A DNA stretch of 64,000 nucleotides from Aquimarina sp042434915 (GCF_042434915.1 NZ_CP170198.1:2728001-2792000); one strand, 5' to 3'; counted from the first letter of the stretch, positions 53,501 through 62,942 are shown. Notes: generated by a model not told the origin, from the letters alone. Translations and numbers: made by a program.

Positions 53501-54735
53501 GGGTACCCACCATCGTTATAATAAAGCGTAGTACCTCCAATCAATGCTGGAGCTGCAGGCTTTACCCAAAGGTGTTGAGCAAAGGCATTGGCTTCAATCT
53601 GGATTTGCTTTCGGGTTTTAGTAGGAATTGTAAGTTTACCTGTGTAAGCAATCCTGCCAAAAGCGTCATATTTGGTAAATAACCATTGATCCTTTTGTTT
53701 CAGCAAAGTGTCCTGTGTAAGAATTGGCTGATCTAGTTTATTATAGACAATATACTCCCAGCCCTTACCTGGTATTTTCTTTTCGATAAGACGGTTTCTA
53801 TAATCATAGTGATATTGATAACAAAGCTCGGATAACTCTGTAGCATCTACCCCGTCACTTGTTTTGACTTTGGGCGGAATAACATAGGTCAAATTTCCAA
53901 AAACGTCGTACACGTAATAGGTATCTATAGTTTCTGTAATACCTCTAGTTACTATTGAGGAAGAAGCGCTATAGGTTCTTTTTAAAACAACCTTTCCTTG
54001 CTTGTCTTTAAATTCTTCAGTGGTATGTAGCTGTCCATCGGTGAGTGTCCAGTTTTCATCTTTGGTGATTGTTTTATAAAGTTGATTGGCGTCATAGTCA
54101 CCGACTTTGGTAAGGGAGGGCACTTCGGTGTTTGCAGGATCAGCGAAGGTTACATCAAAACGAACTACTTCTGCTGCTGTATTGGTATCCCAACCAAATT
54201 TGATGGTGTGATCGGTATCAGTGGCAGGATTGGCTTTCCAGGCTGTTCCCGGAGCGCCTTGTTCTAACACGCGGTTGAGTGGTGAGGGTTCAAAAATACT
54301 TTGTGAATAGGCATTGACTTCCGTTGGATTCGTAATACCTGGAAAATCTTTTGGATAGGTATTTAAGTAATAGCTATTAATATCGTTGGTGACGTTGACA
54401 GTTTTATAGCTACCCGCGGGGGTATTTGAAACATAGGGCATGTACTGTTTTTCTTGTCTTCCATAAGCATCATACGTAATATGCGTCACGATATCTCTTT
54501 CATCAGAAGAACCTTTAATGGCGATTTGTTGTTTTGGTCTGCCTAGCCCGTCGTAATAGGTGATGTTTTCAATACGTTTAATAAGAACATCTGTACATTG
54601 TGAGACATCTAATTCCGCCTTAGTTACTCCCTGTTGCGGTAGGATGTTATGTATATAATTCTTATCTGATAAGGATACCTGAGCTGATGCAGGTAAAAAT
54701 ATCGTAAAGAAACAATAAAATATATAATTTTTCAT
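50572..54735 (-). CDS. Full-length RHS repeat protein with DUF6443 N terminus and exchangeable tip A
   Basis: A 1387-aa RHS/YD-repeat protein, the shell-and-tip type of polymorphic toxin. Parts: signal peptide (residues 1-19, ending PASAQ); DUF6443 domain (about 50-190, ITYYDGLGRPKQQIAIKGSSD); YD repeats (about 250-850, such as TYDSMGNI and YDANGNMISD); YQYKDHLGNIRLSYTD (about 840); an inserted beta-rich segment (about 859-1074); YYPFG at 1082-1086, where the element junction lies; RHS core end GRFWQVDPLAEDY; then a variable tip of about 220 residues with no motif I recognise. The exported tip may act on competitors. Starts 20 bp after the upstream RHS-like gene. Confidence 0.92.
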   Translation of the reverse strand: MKNYIFYCFFTIFLPASAQVSLSDKNYIHNILPQQGVTKAELDVSQCTDVLIKRIENITYYDGLGRPKQQIAIKGSSDERDIVTHITYDAYGRQEKQYMPYVSNTPAGSYKTVNVTNDINSYYLNTYPKDFPGITNPTEVNAYSQSIFEPSPLNRVLEQGAPGTAWKANPATDTDHTIKFGWDTNTAAEVVRFDVTFADPANTEVPSLTKVGDYDANQLYKTITKDENWTLTDGQLHTTEEFKDKQGKVVLKRTYSASSSIVTRGITETIDTYYVYDVFGNLTYVIPPKVKTSDGVDATELSELCYQYHYDYRNRLIEKKIPGKGWEYIVYNKLDQPILTQDTLLKQKDQWLFTKYDAFGRIAYTGKLTIPTKTRKQIQIEANAFAQHLWVKPAAPALIGGTTLYYNDGGYPKVQSGEVLTINYYDNYDFLDATPVAPFASPASVYEEPISNRTKTLVTGSRVKVLGKDKWTTTVTYYDKKARPIYIASQNEYLETTDVIKNKLDFVGKVLETKTTHTKGDNAPIITIDTFEYDHMGRLLNHNQQLDGGAIEQIAHNTYDPLGQLQKKYVGGVYDSLQPAKGLQEVDYHYNIRGWLTGINDANSLGSKLFGFGINYNTTETNLGATALYNGNISETLWQTASDQTQRAYGYQYDPLNRITAAKSSSGNYDLSNLTYDSMGNIKTLDRTGHINTDATLFGKMDSLNYRYDTGNKLLAVTDNRNKAFGFKDGSNTGDDYAYDANGNMISDANKGITKITYNHLNLPDTVTVNSTAHTGNITYIYDATGAKLKKISTDGSSFTTEYAGNYIYENGELKFFNQPEGYIEPSTVSGYDYIYQYKDHLGNIRLSYTDINRDGQIGGEQTAPPVCNPTSLGYDTVADGWSSRPATSSPMIEPAMVETGGTVVSTSNAISDFFTGFNMANATFNGTVGVRLQANPSSNLVNKYMRYEINFSNAVTGLKFSLVDIDKRSLGDSNDFTDRVKITAFYKGNPITLLSGIHYTIGSAVDDMGNGVFEGNIQVSSGTEANINLNFIESVTSILVEFTNVGPNTSTGATAMLVSNLQWDCSIDDIATSEIREEKHYYPFGLEHKGYNSLITGRNHNYQTFQGQEHTEDLGLNVHEFKYRFHDPSIGRFWQVDPLAEDYLYNSTYAFAENKVIANFELEGLEAVSIHTRAFHPDKTFGGGFSGDNRGFTTSSNVTSRVRQSVAIDFDQSTPSVSGGQQISDTSHHPILGVDTAPTKEGLKNVRTGEMSTGAKQVSFQTEIEGANPLTPAFITPNIDVDGAFSISSNQETGVLSISANITGDNFPSAESFISDSAGNSVFIGVSALQGTPLDLKGEGGNNRINNNLQINFNSDGAFQNVNYNGQQYSIQDYNKLFETQNPNGN
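51478..51483. other. Junction hexamer 3 (proposed att core), tip A/RHS core
   Basis: TCCAAA with tip A (TATGTTCGAG) on the left and the RHS core (TGGATAATAATGC) on the right. Identity with the other copy ends here: codons for YYPFG are TATTATCCATTTGGA in the core and TACTATCCTTTTGGA in the element. Confidence 0.72.
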
Positions 54736-54754
54736 TTTTAAGTTTTAAGATTGT

Positions 54755-57700
54755 TTACCATTCATGTTCAGCCCCTCCTCCATCATCGGGCATCGTAACT
54801 ATAACAGACATAGAAACGGATTTGATCTGTCCCGTTTTACTATCACGAACCCTAGCGGATATAATATATTCCCCAGTAGTTGATGATGTAAATTGTAAGG
54901 TTGTACTGGTATTATTTGAAGTGGATACGTTAGAAGGGTTCACTTGTCTGATAGTCCATGTTACTGGGTCTATTGTACCAGAACCACCGTTGATTGATAA
55001 GTTGAAGGTAATACTTCTAACGGATTGATTTAAATTGCCGCTTACTGGTGAGGCTGATAGATACATAGAATTATAGACATAGACCATGGCTGTTCCCGTA
55101 TTAAAGGTAGCATGACTTGGTATCCTTAGGTCTATAGCTTTAAAACGTATGGTATAAGTACCACTCGTGTTAAATTTATAGGAAAAGGTAGTACCCGTAG
55201 CACTTTGTTTTGTGTTATTAATATACCATTCGTACCTACGACTACCAGAGCCACCAGATATGCCTGAGGCAGAGAAACTAACGGTGGATCCTTTTATAAT
55301 ATGTTTTTTAGAAATTGTAATTATAGGAGAGGAAAGTGGAGGGTGTGAATAGACAATTACTGGTGCACTTTGAATAGATTTCCCTGTTATATTATCTATA
55401 ATTTTAACAAAAAATTCATGTCTACCTTGTGTACTATTAGTGTAGGTATAATTTTCTTGGCTTGTTAGTTTAATCCCATTGCGGTACCACTCAAATCTAT
55501 AATCCTCTGAGCCTCCACCAATGTTAGATAATATCAAAGGAATATTGGACCCCTTTAATACATCATTGTAGGTTACATTAAGAATTGGTTGATTTAAGTT
55601 CGGATATTTGACATTAATAACATTTGATGTACTCACGGACTTATCTGTCTCCCTATCATAGATAGATACTGTAATTTTGTGAGTCCCCTCAGTTTGAAAA
55701 GTTTTATTGAATACCGAGTTTGCTCCGCAGCTTACTTGAAGATCGTCTATATACCAAGTATACACTAGATTTGACGTTGAAATAGAACTGGATGTTATTG
55801 CTGAGAATGTAATAACTTTTTTTGGTACAATGGCCAGTGGACTATTTATATTTAAAGATAGGTTATACATACTTGCAACTCCACCCTCATAATTATAATT
55901 TATCTTTTTGAGTATCTGTTCACGATCATCCAAAATATATCGCAGACGATTAAATTCATCATATTCATAATATTGAACAACACCCTTGGCATCAGCCATA
56001 CTAGTAACTCCAATAAGAGGGTCGTAGGTAGAAGACGCAACCTGAGATGAAGAAAAATAAGGATCCTCACGTAATTCCTGAAGCAAACCTTGTAATGTTA
56101 TCTCTTCATTTTTAGAATTCTCTTTATCCGAGACTTCTTTAATCGAATCTATCTTATCCAGAACTGATTCTGGCATCATATCGTAACTTGCATTGTCAAT
56201 TTTGGCAATAGGTAACGTATTTTTATAACCCCAAATAAACAAGGTATGTATTCCTTTTTCGTTATAGATTTCTAATAAATTTCCTAAATCGTCATATTTA
56301 TGATAAAAAAGTCGATCTTCTAATAAGTTATTATTCTTAGCACTTTGAATAATCCGTGGAACTACAAATTTATTATTCCATACTTGATAATTTGTTTTAT
56401 GTGATAATGTCTTCTCTGAAGCTTCTATACTTTGATTATTATTCGAATCAGTATAGTTACTAACAAGGGTAGGTTTTGCCAAAATATTTGCATTAATTAA
56501 TGTAGTATTATTCTCGTCTGTAGGATAAATTAGATGCTGTGATTTGGTATCTCTAAGAGAATCAATAAATTTAATTTTTGATAGATAACCTAGATATGGT
56601 TTGTAATCGTATAGGGTAATATTTTTAATTTCCCCATGCTCATAATAGTTAGTTTTTTCCTCTTCTTTCTTATGATAAAATTCAGAGCGATGATATATAG
56701 TTTCTGAACTATAATCGGACTCAGAAAACGTCGTGATAGGATTACAACCAGCAAAAAATTGATATCTCAAAAACTTTTTTTGTGCTCTAAAGCCAACTGC
56801 AAGCGTATTATTAGATAGGGCTTCGTTTAGTGGATACGGATATTCTATTGTATTTTTGAGTTTGTTATTATAAACCTTTACTAATACATTATTTTTATTT
56901 GCGAAACCCTCTTCCTTATATTTATTAAAGCGCCAGTCTTTTGTATCTTTGTAGATAAAATTAGCTCCTCCACGGCCACCTCCACCGCTAAAATATTGTA
57001 CTTTTTTACCATTACCCTCATCCCCCTTGTTTAAGATCTCAACCCTACTATAATACACGGAGTTCCCTTGAAAATTTGAAAAAGGCAAATTACTATAAGC
57101 ATGTACATTATAAACATTACAGTTGAAGCACCCCTCATATTGTTGAGTTGTTCTCATATATGTTTGACTGGATAAAGAGCCACTACCTGTTCCATCCTCT
57201 TTCAGGTATTTATAGCTTTTAAATATTGAATCATTAGGAGTATTAAAGTCGACAGTATTAGCTATTCGAATACCTCCTATAGTCGTAAACAATATAGCTC
57301 CCGGAGGTTTTCTCTTAACATATCTAATCAAAGCATATGTTCTGGCACGAGCATTAGCAGCAATAATATTCATAGAAACTGTAATTTTTTTTTCAGATGA
57401 TGTGATAAAAGAATACAGACCAAAACTATCATCAACTCTTCGAGCTTCCTCATTTGAACCTACATTAGATCCGACGCCACCCAGCTCCATTGTAACCATT
57501 AATCTACGGCGATTAGTCGATTTATAGTCACTGAAAGCTCCAGAAATTTCAACTGTAGATTCAGACATACCATAATTACCATAACATCCAGCAAATAAAT
57601 CAACTGAAAAGATATGATTATCCGTGGGTATAGTAATTGTTTTTTCTAAGGTGTTTAATGTCCCTGAATCATCAGAGTCTAGCTCTATCATCATCATACC

Positions 57701-59077
57701 ATCAAATTCAGGAACATAATCCCCTAAACCATTGTATACATTTGAGGTCCCAAATGGAACTTCATTTGGTTCATAATTGATCTTTGTATATCCATTAGTA
57801 GGATACACTATTTTTTTCAAAGCTCCTATACGAGTGTCCTCAAAAGAAATTTCACGATTCCCCTGTATTAAACCTTCTAAACGTCCTGAATTATTAGCTC
57901 CATTATAAAACCCCCAATAATCTTGAGACCGATAATCTATTACTTCTGGAAGCGTTCCATAATATTCAAAACTATAATATGGCAGTATAGATTCCCCTTT
58001 AGATTTGGTAATAGCCTGTAATGTCTTACGTGCTGAAGGAATTGAATTTGAGTATTCGAGATTAAACTGACTTACCATGTCTCCCTGATTGTTCACAAGT
58101 TCTATCTTTTCTAACATCGCGCCGTTCGAATCTATTTTATTACTAAAATCTAAGGAACCTTCAGGAAAAACTATTTTTCTTAATATTTTGGGTCGTATAA
58201 CAGTAATATTACTATTACTTATCCATGAATTAGTTACAATTTGACTGCAACCACTTCCCTGCACGGTACTTTTAGTTTCAGTGTAGCTAGTCTTAGTATA
58301 ATTGTATGAATCATACACGAACGAAATTTCTTTTGAAGTGTTTGGGAATTTTATCTTAGTTAAATACCAACCTGATATATAATTATGAACTGATGTGGGG
58401 TATTTGTTCAAAGCGTGTTCAATAGCATCAAATTCATATATAATACCTAGATCGTTTATAACCGTAATTTTTCCCAAAAAATTATTTTCGAAAATAATTT
58501 TATAATTTTTTTGTGGCATAAAAACAGGTTTTGCTTTAGCATTAAGATAGAAAGAACCTTGTGCTCCAAATGCTTTAATCATAAATTTATCTGGCTCAGT
58601 ATCCCATTGGCCGTTTGCTGAATTTTCAAAAAGTTGTTTCAATACCCCCTGTGACAGCTCTTGTTTGTAATATGGCTCTACAAAATTAACCCCAACACCA
58701 TTTGGGTTATCCATGTTTCCGCCAATATAGCCAAACGACATCGACTCATCTGGATTGCCATTAATCTGTCTAGTAATCAAACCTAGACCATTTAAAGACC
58801 ATCCAAGACCTACTAATCCAACATCTTCTTGAACTACAAGTCCGGAATAGTTATATGATAAGGATATTGGATACTCAAATTCACCAACTTTAATAGTGTA
58901 AATTGGAACGGAATAATCAATTTTTCCCGCGGCTAGATTAACAGGAATATTCCCATATTTCATTTGTTTGGTCGCTTCGGGGGCTATAGGATAGACCTTG
59001 GGAAACGATAGTTTTGTTTCTTCTTGACTATTCATGAATAAAAAATTAAATAGTAAAAGAATCAAAGCCGTTCTCAT
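54755..59077 (-). CDS. Large RHS-like secreted protein with PKD/Ig-like C-terminal repeats
   Basis: A 1440-aa exported protein (signal peptide MRTALILLLFNFLFMNSQ) of the Bacteroidota RHS-partner type. The N-terminal part (KYGNIPVNLAAGKIDYSVPI, then LSYNYSGLVVQEDVGLVGLG) recalls the beginning of SpvB/TcB-like RHS proteins; a YD-type repeat occurs late (YYEYDEFNRLRYILDD, about residue 1036). From about 1072 to 1430 there are four ~85-residue PKD or Ig-like repeats (VYTWYIDDLQV, RFEWYRNGIKL, RYEWYINNTKQ, then VTWTIRQ). It is first in an operon with the 1387-aa RHS gene and may help in its export or assembly. Confidence 0.85.
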   Translation of the reverse strand: MRTALILLLFNFLFMNSQEETKLSFPKVYPIAPEATKQMKYGNIPVNLAAGKIDYSVPIYTIKVGEFEYPISLSYNYSGLVVQEDVGLVGLGWSLNGLGLITRQINGNPDESMSFGYIGGNMDNPNGVGVNFVEPYYKQELSQGVLKQLFENSANGQWDTEPDKFMIKAFGAQGSFYLNAKAKPVFMPQKNYKIIFENNFLGKITVINDLGIIYEFDAIEHALNKYPTSVHNYISGWYLTKIKFPNTSKEISFVYDSYNYTKTSYTETKSTVQGSGCSQIVTNSWISNSNITVIRPKILRKIVFPEGSLDFSNKIDSNGAMLEKIELVNNQGDMVSQFNLEYSNSIPSARKTLQAITKSKGESILPYYSFEYYGTLPEVIDYRSQDYWGFYNGANNSGRLEGLIQGNREISFEDTRIGALKKIVYPTNGYTKINYEPNEVPFGTSNVYNGLGDYVPEFDGMMMIELDSDDSGTLNTLEKTITIPTDNHIFSVDLFAGCYGNYGMSESTVEISGAFSDYKSTNRRRLMVTMELGGVGSNVGSNEEARRVDDSFGLYSFITSSEKKITVSMNIIAANARARTYALIRYVKRKPPGAILFTTIGGIRIANTVDFNTPNDSIFKSYKYLKEDGTGSGSLSSQTYMRTTQQYEGCFNCNVYNVHAYSNLPFSNFQGNSVYYSRVEILNKGDEGNGKKVQYFSGGGGRGGANFIYKDTKDWRFNKYKEEGFANKNNVLVKVYNNKLKNTIEYPYPLNEALSNNTLAVGFRAQKKFLRYQFFAGCNPITTFSESDYSSETIYHRSEFYHKKEEEKTNYYEHGEIKNITLYDYKPYLGYLSKIKFIDSLRDTKSQHLIYPTDENNTTLINANILAKPTLVSNYTDSNNNQSIEASEKTLSHKTNYQVWNNKFVVPRIIQSAKNNNLLEDRLFYHKYDDLGNLLEIYNEKGIHTLFIWGYKNTLPIAKIDNASYDMMPESVLDKIDSIKEVSDKENSKNEEITLQGLLQELREDPYFSSSQVASSTYDPLIGVTSMADAKGVVQYYEYDEFNRLRYILDDREQILKKINYNYEGGVASMYNLSLNINSPLAIVPKKVITFSAITSSSISTSNLVYTWYIDDLQVSCGANSVFNKTFQTEGTHKITVSIYDRETDKSVSTSNVINVKYPNLNQPILNVTYNDVLKGSNIPLILSNIGGGSEDYRFEWYRNGIKLTSQENYTYTNSTQGRHEFFVKIIDNITGKSIQSAPVIVYSHPPLSSPIITISKKHIIKGSTVSFSASGISGGSGSRRYEWYINNTKQSATGTTFSYKFNTSGTYTIRFKAIDLRIPSHATFNTGTAMVYVYNSMYLSASPVSGNLNQSVRSITFNLSINGGSGTIDPVTWTIRQVNPSNVSTSNNTSTTLQFTSSTTGEYIISARVRDSKTGQIKSVSMSVIVTMPDDGGGAEHEW

Positions 59078-59112
59078 GACAATACATTTAAATTGGTTAA
59101 CATTTTATCCTA

Positions 59113-59120
59113 CAAACATA
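59113..59120 (-). promoter_or_regulatory. -7 element of the RHS operon
   Basis: Plus CAAACATA reads TATGTTTG on the minus strand, matching TAnnTTTG, 36 bp before the 1440-aa gene start. The gene-free gap 59078-59520 also holds an AGGGG/CCCCT hairpin at 59153-59168 and the structured element at 59398-59506. Confidence 0.55.
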
Positions 59121-59397
59121 AAGTTAATATTTTATTAAAAAAATAAACTGAGAGGGGCTTTTTCCCCTTTTTTTAAAATTTTCGACAAAATGTATATTTT
59201 TTTAGATGAAATACCATAAATATATAGTTTTTAAAATAAATTTATATTATAATAGATACAAATGAAGTACTAGTATTTATTTTTTTATATATAAAAGACA
59301 TCTATCTCGTAGTCCATTAATCAAATGTTTATAGCTATTATCTTTTCCTTTTTGGTTTCTTAAACCCACACTTTTCTTTACATTTGTTTTTTTCATC

Positions 59398-59506
59398 GCG
59401 ATAGGGATAGCAACAGCATCCTTTTTATGAAACGATTGAGGCTATTGAGCACCTTTTCTGTCATAAAAAGATACCGTGAATAGCCCGGCATACTTGGTAT
59501 GATCGC
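59398..59506 (+). ncRNA. Structured intergenic element, copy 2 (possible flavobacterial RNA motif)
   Basis: Plus-strand reading GCGATAGGGATAGCA... and ending TGAATAGCCCGGCATAC TTG GTATGATCGC. Outer arms GCGAT/ATCGC; 3' hairpin CATAC/GTATG; a middle hairpin ATCCTTTTTATGA...TCATAAAAAGAT. Shares AGGGATAG and ATAGCCCG and the same layout with copy 1 at 30146-30248 while stem bases differ but still pair. It ends 14 bp before serS; copy 1 has the opposite orientation to its neighbour pth, so a simple cis-regulatory role is not certain. Confidence 0.52.
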
Positions 59507-59520
59507 CCAAAAATTATAAT

Positions 59521-60792
59521 ATGCTACTAGTACAAAACATCATAACTCATAAAGAAGCTTATATCAAAGGATTGGCAAAGCGTAACTTTGATGCTGCTCC
59601 TGTTTTTGATCAGGTTATCGAATTGGATGAAAAACGTCGTGCCACACAAGCACAGTTAGACAATACCTTGGCTGATTCGAACAAACTATCCAAGGAGATA
59701 GGTATTTTATTTAAAAATGGTGAGCAACAAAAAGCAAATTTGCTTAAAGAAAAAACATCTCAGCTTAAAGAGTCTTCTAAAGAGTTGGCAGTAGTTTTAC
59801 AGAACACTCAGGATGAATTGTTACAGTTATTATTCACCATTCCTAACATTCCGCATACATCTGTTGCTAATGGCCAAAATGAAGAGGATAACGAAGAAAT
59901 ATTTACAGCGGGCGAAGTTCCTAAATTAGCAAAGGGTGCGTTACCCCATTGGGAACTTGCTAAAAAATATGACATTATAGATTTTGAATTGGGTGTTAAA
60001 ATTACTGGCGCTGGGTTCCCAGTATACAAAGGTAAAGGTGCTCGTTTACAACGTGCGTTGATCAACTATTTTTTGGACAAAAACATTGCTGCTGGGTATA
60101 AAGAATATCAAGTACCCCATCTCGTTAATGAATTATCGGGATACGGTACAGGACAGTTACCAGATAAAGAAGGTCAAATGTATCATGTTACGGGCGACGA
60201 TCTTTATTTGATACCTACAGCAGAGGTTCCTGTGACCAATATCTTTAGAGACGCATTATTGCAAGAAACTGATTTGCCAATTCAATGTACTGCATATACA
60301 CCTTGTTTTCGACGTGAAGCTGGTTCGTATGGAGCTCATGTGCGCGGATTAAATCGTTTGCACCAATTTGATAAAGTTGAAATCGTACGTGTTGAAAAAC
60401 CAGAAAATTCGTATGAAGCCCTTGAAGGTATGATGGAACACGTAAAGGGAATTCTGGACGAATTGAAATTACCGTATCGAATTTTACGCTTATGCGGAGG
60501 GGATACTGGATTTGTAGCGGCACTAACATATGATTTTGAAGTGTTTTCTACAGCTCAGGATCGCTGGTTAGAAATCAGTTCTGTTTCTAATTTTGAATCG
60601 TATCAAGCAAACCGTTTAAAATTGCGTTTTAAAGATGCTGATGGTAAAAATCAATTGGCACACACACTTAATGGAAGTTCTTTGGCTTTACCTCGTGTAC
60701 TCGCAGGAATTTTAGAAAATTATCAAACAGAGCGAGGTATTAAGATTCCCGAAATTCTTGTACCGTACTGCGGTTTTGAATATATTGAGTAA
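59521..60792 (+). CDS. serS: Serine--tRNA ligase
   Basis: Class II synthetase charging tRNA-Ser (and tRNA-Sec where present). N-terminal antiparallel coiled-coil arm (residues about 25-105, with LKEKTSQLKESSKELAVVL), motif 2 in PCFRREAGSYGAHVRGLNRLHQFDKVE (about 260-285) and motif 3 near the C terminus in SSLALPRVLAGILENYQ. 423 aa, standard length. ATG at 59521. Confidence 0.97.
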   Translation: MLLVQNIITHKEAYIKGLAKRNFDAAPVFDQVIELDEKRRATQAQLDNTLADSNKLSKEIGILFKNGEQQKANLLKEKTSQLKESSKELAVVLQNTQDELLQLLFTIPNIPHTSVANGQNEEDNEEIFTAGEVPKLAKGALPHWELAKKYDIIDFELGVKITGAGFPVYKGKGARLQRALINYFLDKNIAAGYKEYQVPHLVNELSGYGTGQLPDKEGQMYHVTGDDLYLIPTAEVPVTNIFRDALLQETDLPIQCTAYTPCFRREAGSYGAHVRGLNRLHQFDKVEIVRVEKPENSYEALEGMMEHVKGILDELKLPYRILRLCGGDTGFVAALTYDFEVFSTAQDRWLEISSVSNFESYQANRLKLRFKDADGKNQLAHTLNGSSLALPRVLAGILENYQTERGIKIPEILVPYCGFEYIE

Positions 60793-60833
60793 CAAAAAAC
60801 TTTTGTCCTAGGCAGCGATCAAAATATTTTTCT

Positions 60834-60866
60834 ATCCCTTCTTATTCAGTAAAGAAGGGATTTTTA
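60834..60866 (+). terminator. Terminator of serS
   Basis: Ten-bp stem ATCCCTTCTT / AAGAAGGGAT (60834-60843, 60852-60861) followed by T residues. Confidence 0.85.
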
Positions 60867-61006
60867 TGTATCATCTAAAAGCTTTGTATTAAAGCTACCC
60901 TCTTAAGCAAACGTAAACAAAAAAGAATCTTATCATTACTGCCTATAAACGAAGTGCTTGCCTCTTCACTACTTTGTACCTATCTTTACAAAAAACCTTT
61001 TGTCGT

Positions 61007-62797
61007 ATGCGCAATCTATTTTTTTGTTTTCTGTTTTTACTTAGCTTCACAGCCGTGAGCCAGTCCGAACAATTGGCCAAAAATTATTTGCAACAAGGTC
61101 AATTTGAAAAAGCGCTTACAATTTACAAGCAGCTATATACGCAAAACTCTTCGAGAGTTACTTACATTCTGGGTCTTGTAGAATGCCAACAACAACTCGA
61201 ACAATTTGATGAAGCCGAAAAATTAATTCGAACTGCTATCGAACGTTCACAAAACTCTTCTCAACTATATGTAGAGCTGGGACATCATTTTGAGATACAA
61301 CAACGTATCGAAGAAGCCAATAAACTATATGATCAAGCATTAACCACTGCGAATTATCAAAATATAAATCGTGTTTATACATTGGCTCAAACATTTGAAA
61401 AATACAATTTATTGGATCGCGCAGCAGCAACTTATGAAAAAGGAATGACTGCAAATCCAGGAGCTAACTTTAATATCCAACTCGCAAAAATTTATGGAGA
61501 GCAAGGACAGCTTGAAAAAATGTTTAACAGTTATCTTACGCTTATACAATTACAGCCCAATTATCAAAACATTGTGCGACGTAACTTTAGCGCCTATGTG
61601 ACCGACGATCCGATGAATGAAGCGAATCAGATTTTTAGAAAACTACTGATTAAGAAATTACAGCAAAATCCAGATATCATTTATAACGAAATGTTAAGTT
61701 GGTTGTTCGTGCAGCAAAAAGATTTTAAAAAAGCTTTTGCTCAAGAAAAAGCCATTTTTAAACGCAAAGATGAAGGATTACAGGGCATCATAGAACTTGC
61801 TCGAATTGCTATTGCCGAAAAAGATATCAAATCGGCTACTACTATTCTTGATTATATTCTGGATAATCCCGCGGCATCAAGCGATCTAAAACTTACTGCT
61901 CACAAAATTATTTTGAAATCAAACGTTGATGGCGCCACAAAACCCGAATATCCAGCTATCGAGAGTCAATACACCGCTGTCTTTGAAACCTATGGAACGG
62001 GACGTGAAACCATAGGACTGCAAATTGATTACGCACATTTTATTGCTTTTTATCTAGATGAAAAAGTAAAAGCCTTTAAATTTCTAAAAAACTTATTAGA
62101 AACTGAACGCCTCTCAAGGTTTCAAACCTCACGTATTAAAATGGAAATGGCCGATATTTTGATTCTAGACCAAAAGTTTAATCAAGCGCTTATTTATTAT
62201 ACTCAGGTTCAAAATGCTTTAAAAAATAATTTTTTAGCTCAGGATGCACGTTTTAAAGTGGCACAGACAAGTTATTACAAAGGTGACTTTACGTGGGCAC
62301 AGACCCAATTAAATGTATTAAAATCTTCTACCTCTCAACTAATTGCAAACGATGCTATGGAGCTTAGTTTACTTATCAGCGATAATTCTTTAGAAGATTC
62401 CACCCAAACAGCGCTTAAGATTTTCGCAAAAGCAGATTTGTTACGCTATCAAAATAAAACCGAAGCTGCCATTGCCATGTATGAAAAGATTTTGACTGAT
62501 CATAAGGGTGAAAAAATTGAAGACGAAGCCTTTATGAGACAAGCCGAGCTGTATGAAAAGATAGGAGCCTACGATAAAGCCAAATTAAATTATCTTAAAA
62601 TCATAGAGTTTTATGGAAATGATATTTTGGTTGATGATGCCTTATTTGCATTAGCCAATTTATATACCACAGTGTATAATGAGCCCGAGAAAGCCAAAGA
62701 ACTTTATGAAAAACTAATTTTTAACCACGCAGATAGTATCTTTTTTGTCGATGCGCGAAAAAAATATCGTGAGCTGCGAGGTGATGCTATTAACTAA
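61007..62797 (+). CDS. Exported tetratricopeptide-repeat protein
   Basis: A 596-aa protein with signal peptide MRNLFFCFLFLLSFTAVSQ (start at 61007; the in-frame Met at 60974 would precede the signal) and many TPR-like helical pairs (LAKNYLQQGQFEKALTIYKQL, ELGHHFEIQQRIEEANKLYDQA, later AEAAIAMYEKIL and AKLNYLKIIEFYG). Probably periplasmic; TPR proteins mediate protein complexes, such as cell-envelope assembly. Partner unknown. Upstream of DUF4286 and rsmA on the same strand, but separated by a promoter-like box. Confidence 0.88.
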   Translation: MRNLFFCFLFLLSFTAVSQSEQLAKNYLQQGQFEKALTIYKQLYTQNSSRVTYILGLVECQQQLEQFDEAEKLIRTAIERSQNSSQLYVELGHHFEIQQRIEEANKLYDQALTTANYQNINRVYTLAQTFEKYNLLDRAAATYEKGMTANPGANFNIQLAKIYGEQGQLEKMFNSYLTLIQLQPNYQNIVRRNFSAYVTDDPMNEANQIFRKLLIKKLQQNPDIIYNEMLSWLFVQQKDFKKAFAQEKAIFKRKDEGLQGIIELARIAIAEKDIKSATTILDYILDNPAASSDLKLTAHKIILKSNVDGATKPEYPAIESQYTAVFETYGTGRETIGLQIDYAHFIAFYLDEKVKAFKFLKNLLETERLSRFQTSRIKMEMADILILDQKFNQALIYYTQVQNALKNNFLAQDARFKVAQTSYYKGDFTWAQTQLNVLKSSTSQLIANDAMELSLLISDNSLEDSTQTALKIFAKADLLRYQNKTEAAIAMYEKILTDHKGEKIEDEAFMRQAELYEKIGAYDKAKLNYLKIIEFYGNDILVDDALFALANLYTTVYNEPEKAKELYEKLIFNHADSIFFVDARKKYRELRGDAIN

Positions 62798-62881
62798 TTT
62801 ATTTTTTATAAATCATTTCCGCGCCCCTGAAGCAGATAATTACCTATAAGATGAATGCGCTATGAGGGTAGAGAATTTATG

Positions 62882-62889
62882 TATCTTTG
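62882..62889 (+). promoter_or_regulatory. -7 element of the DUF4286-rsmA genes
   Basis: TATCTTTG matches TAnnTTTG, 54 bp before the ATG at 62943. Confidence 0.5.
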
Positions 62890-62942
62890 CCCTATGTTTG
62901 TCTTATTCAATATCATTAACATCTTAGAAAATAACTAATAAA

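Noticed and set aside
54822..55028. 68-aa plus-strand ORF within the 1440-aa RHS-like gene
   Set aside because: Shadow frame in repeats of the PKD-like region, opposite strand, without ribosome binding site.
59153..59168. Terminator AGGGG/CCCCT with T run
   Set aside because: It is oriented for a plus-strand transcript, but no plus-strand gene ends here; kept only as a hairpin in the RHS promoter region.
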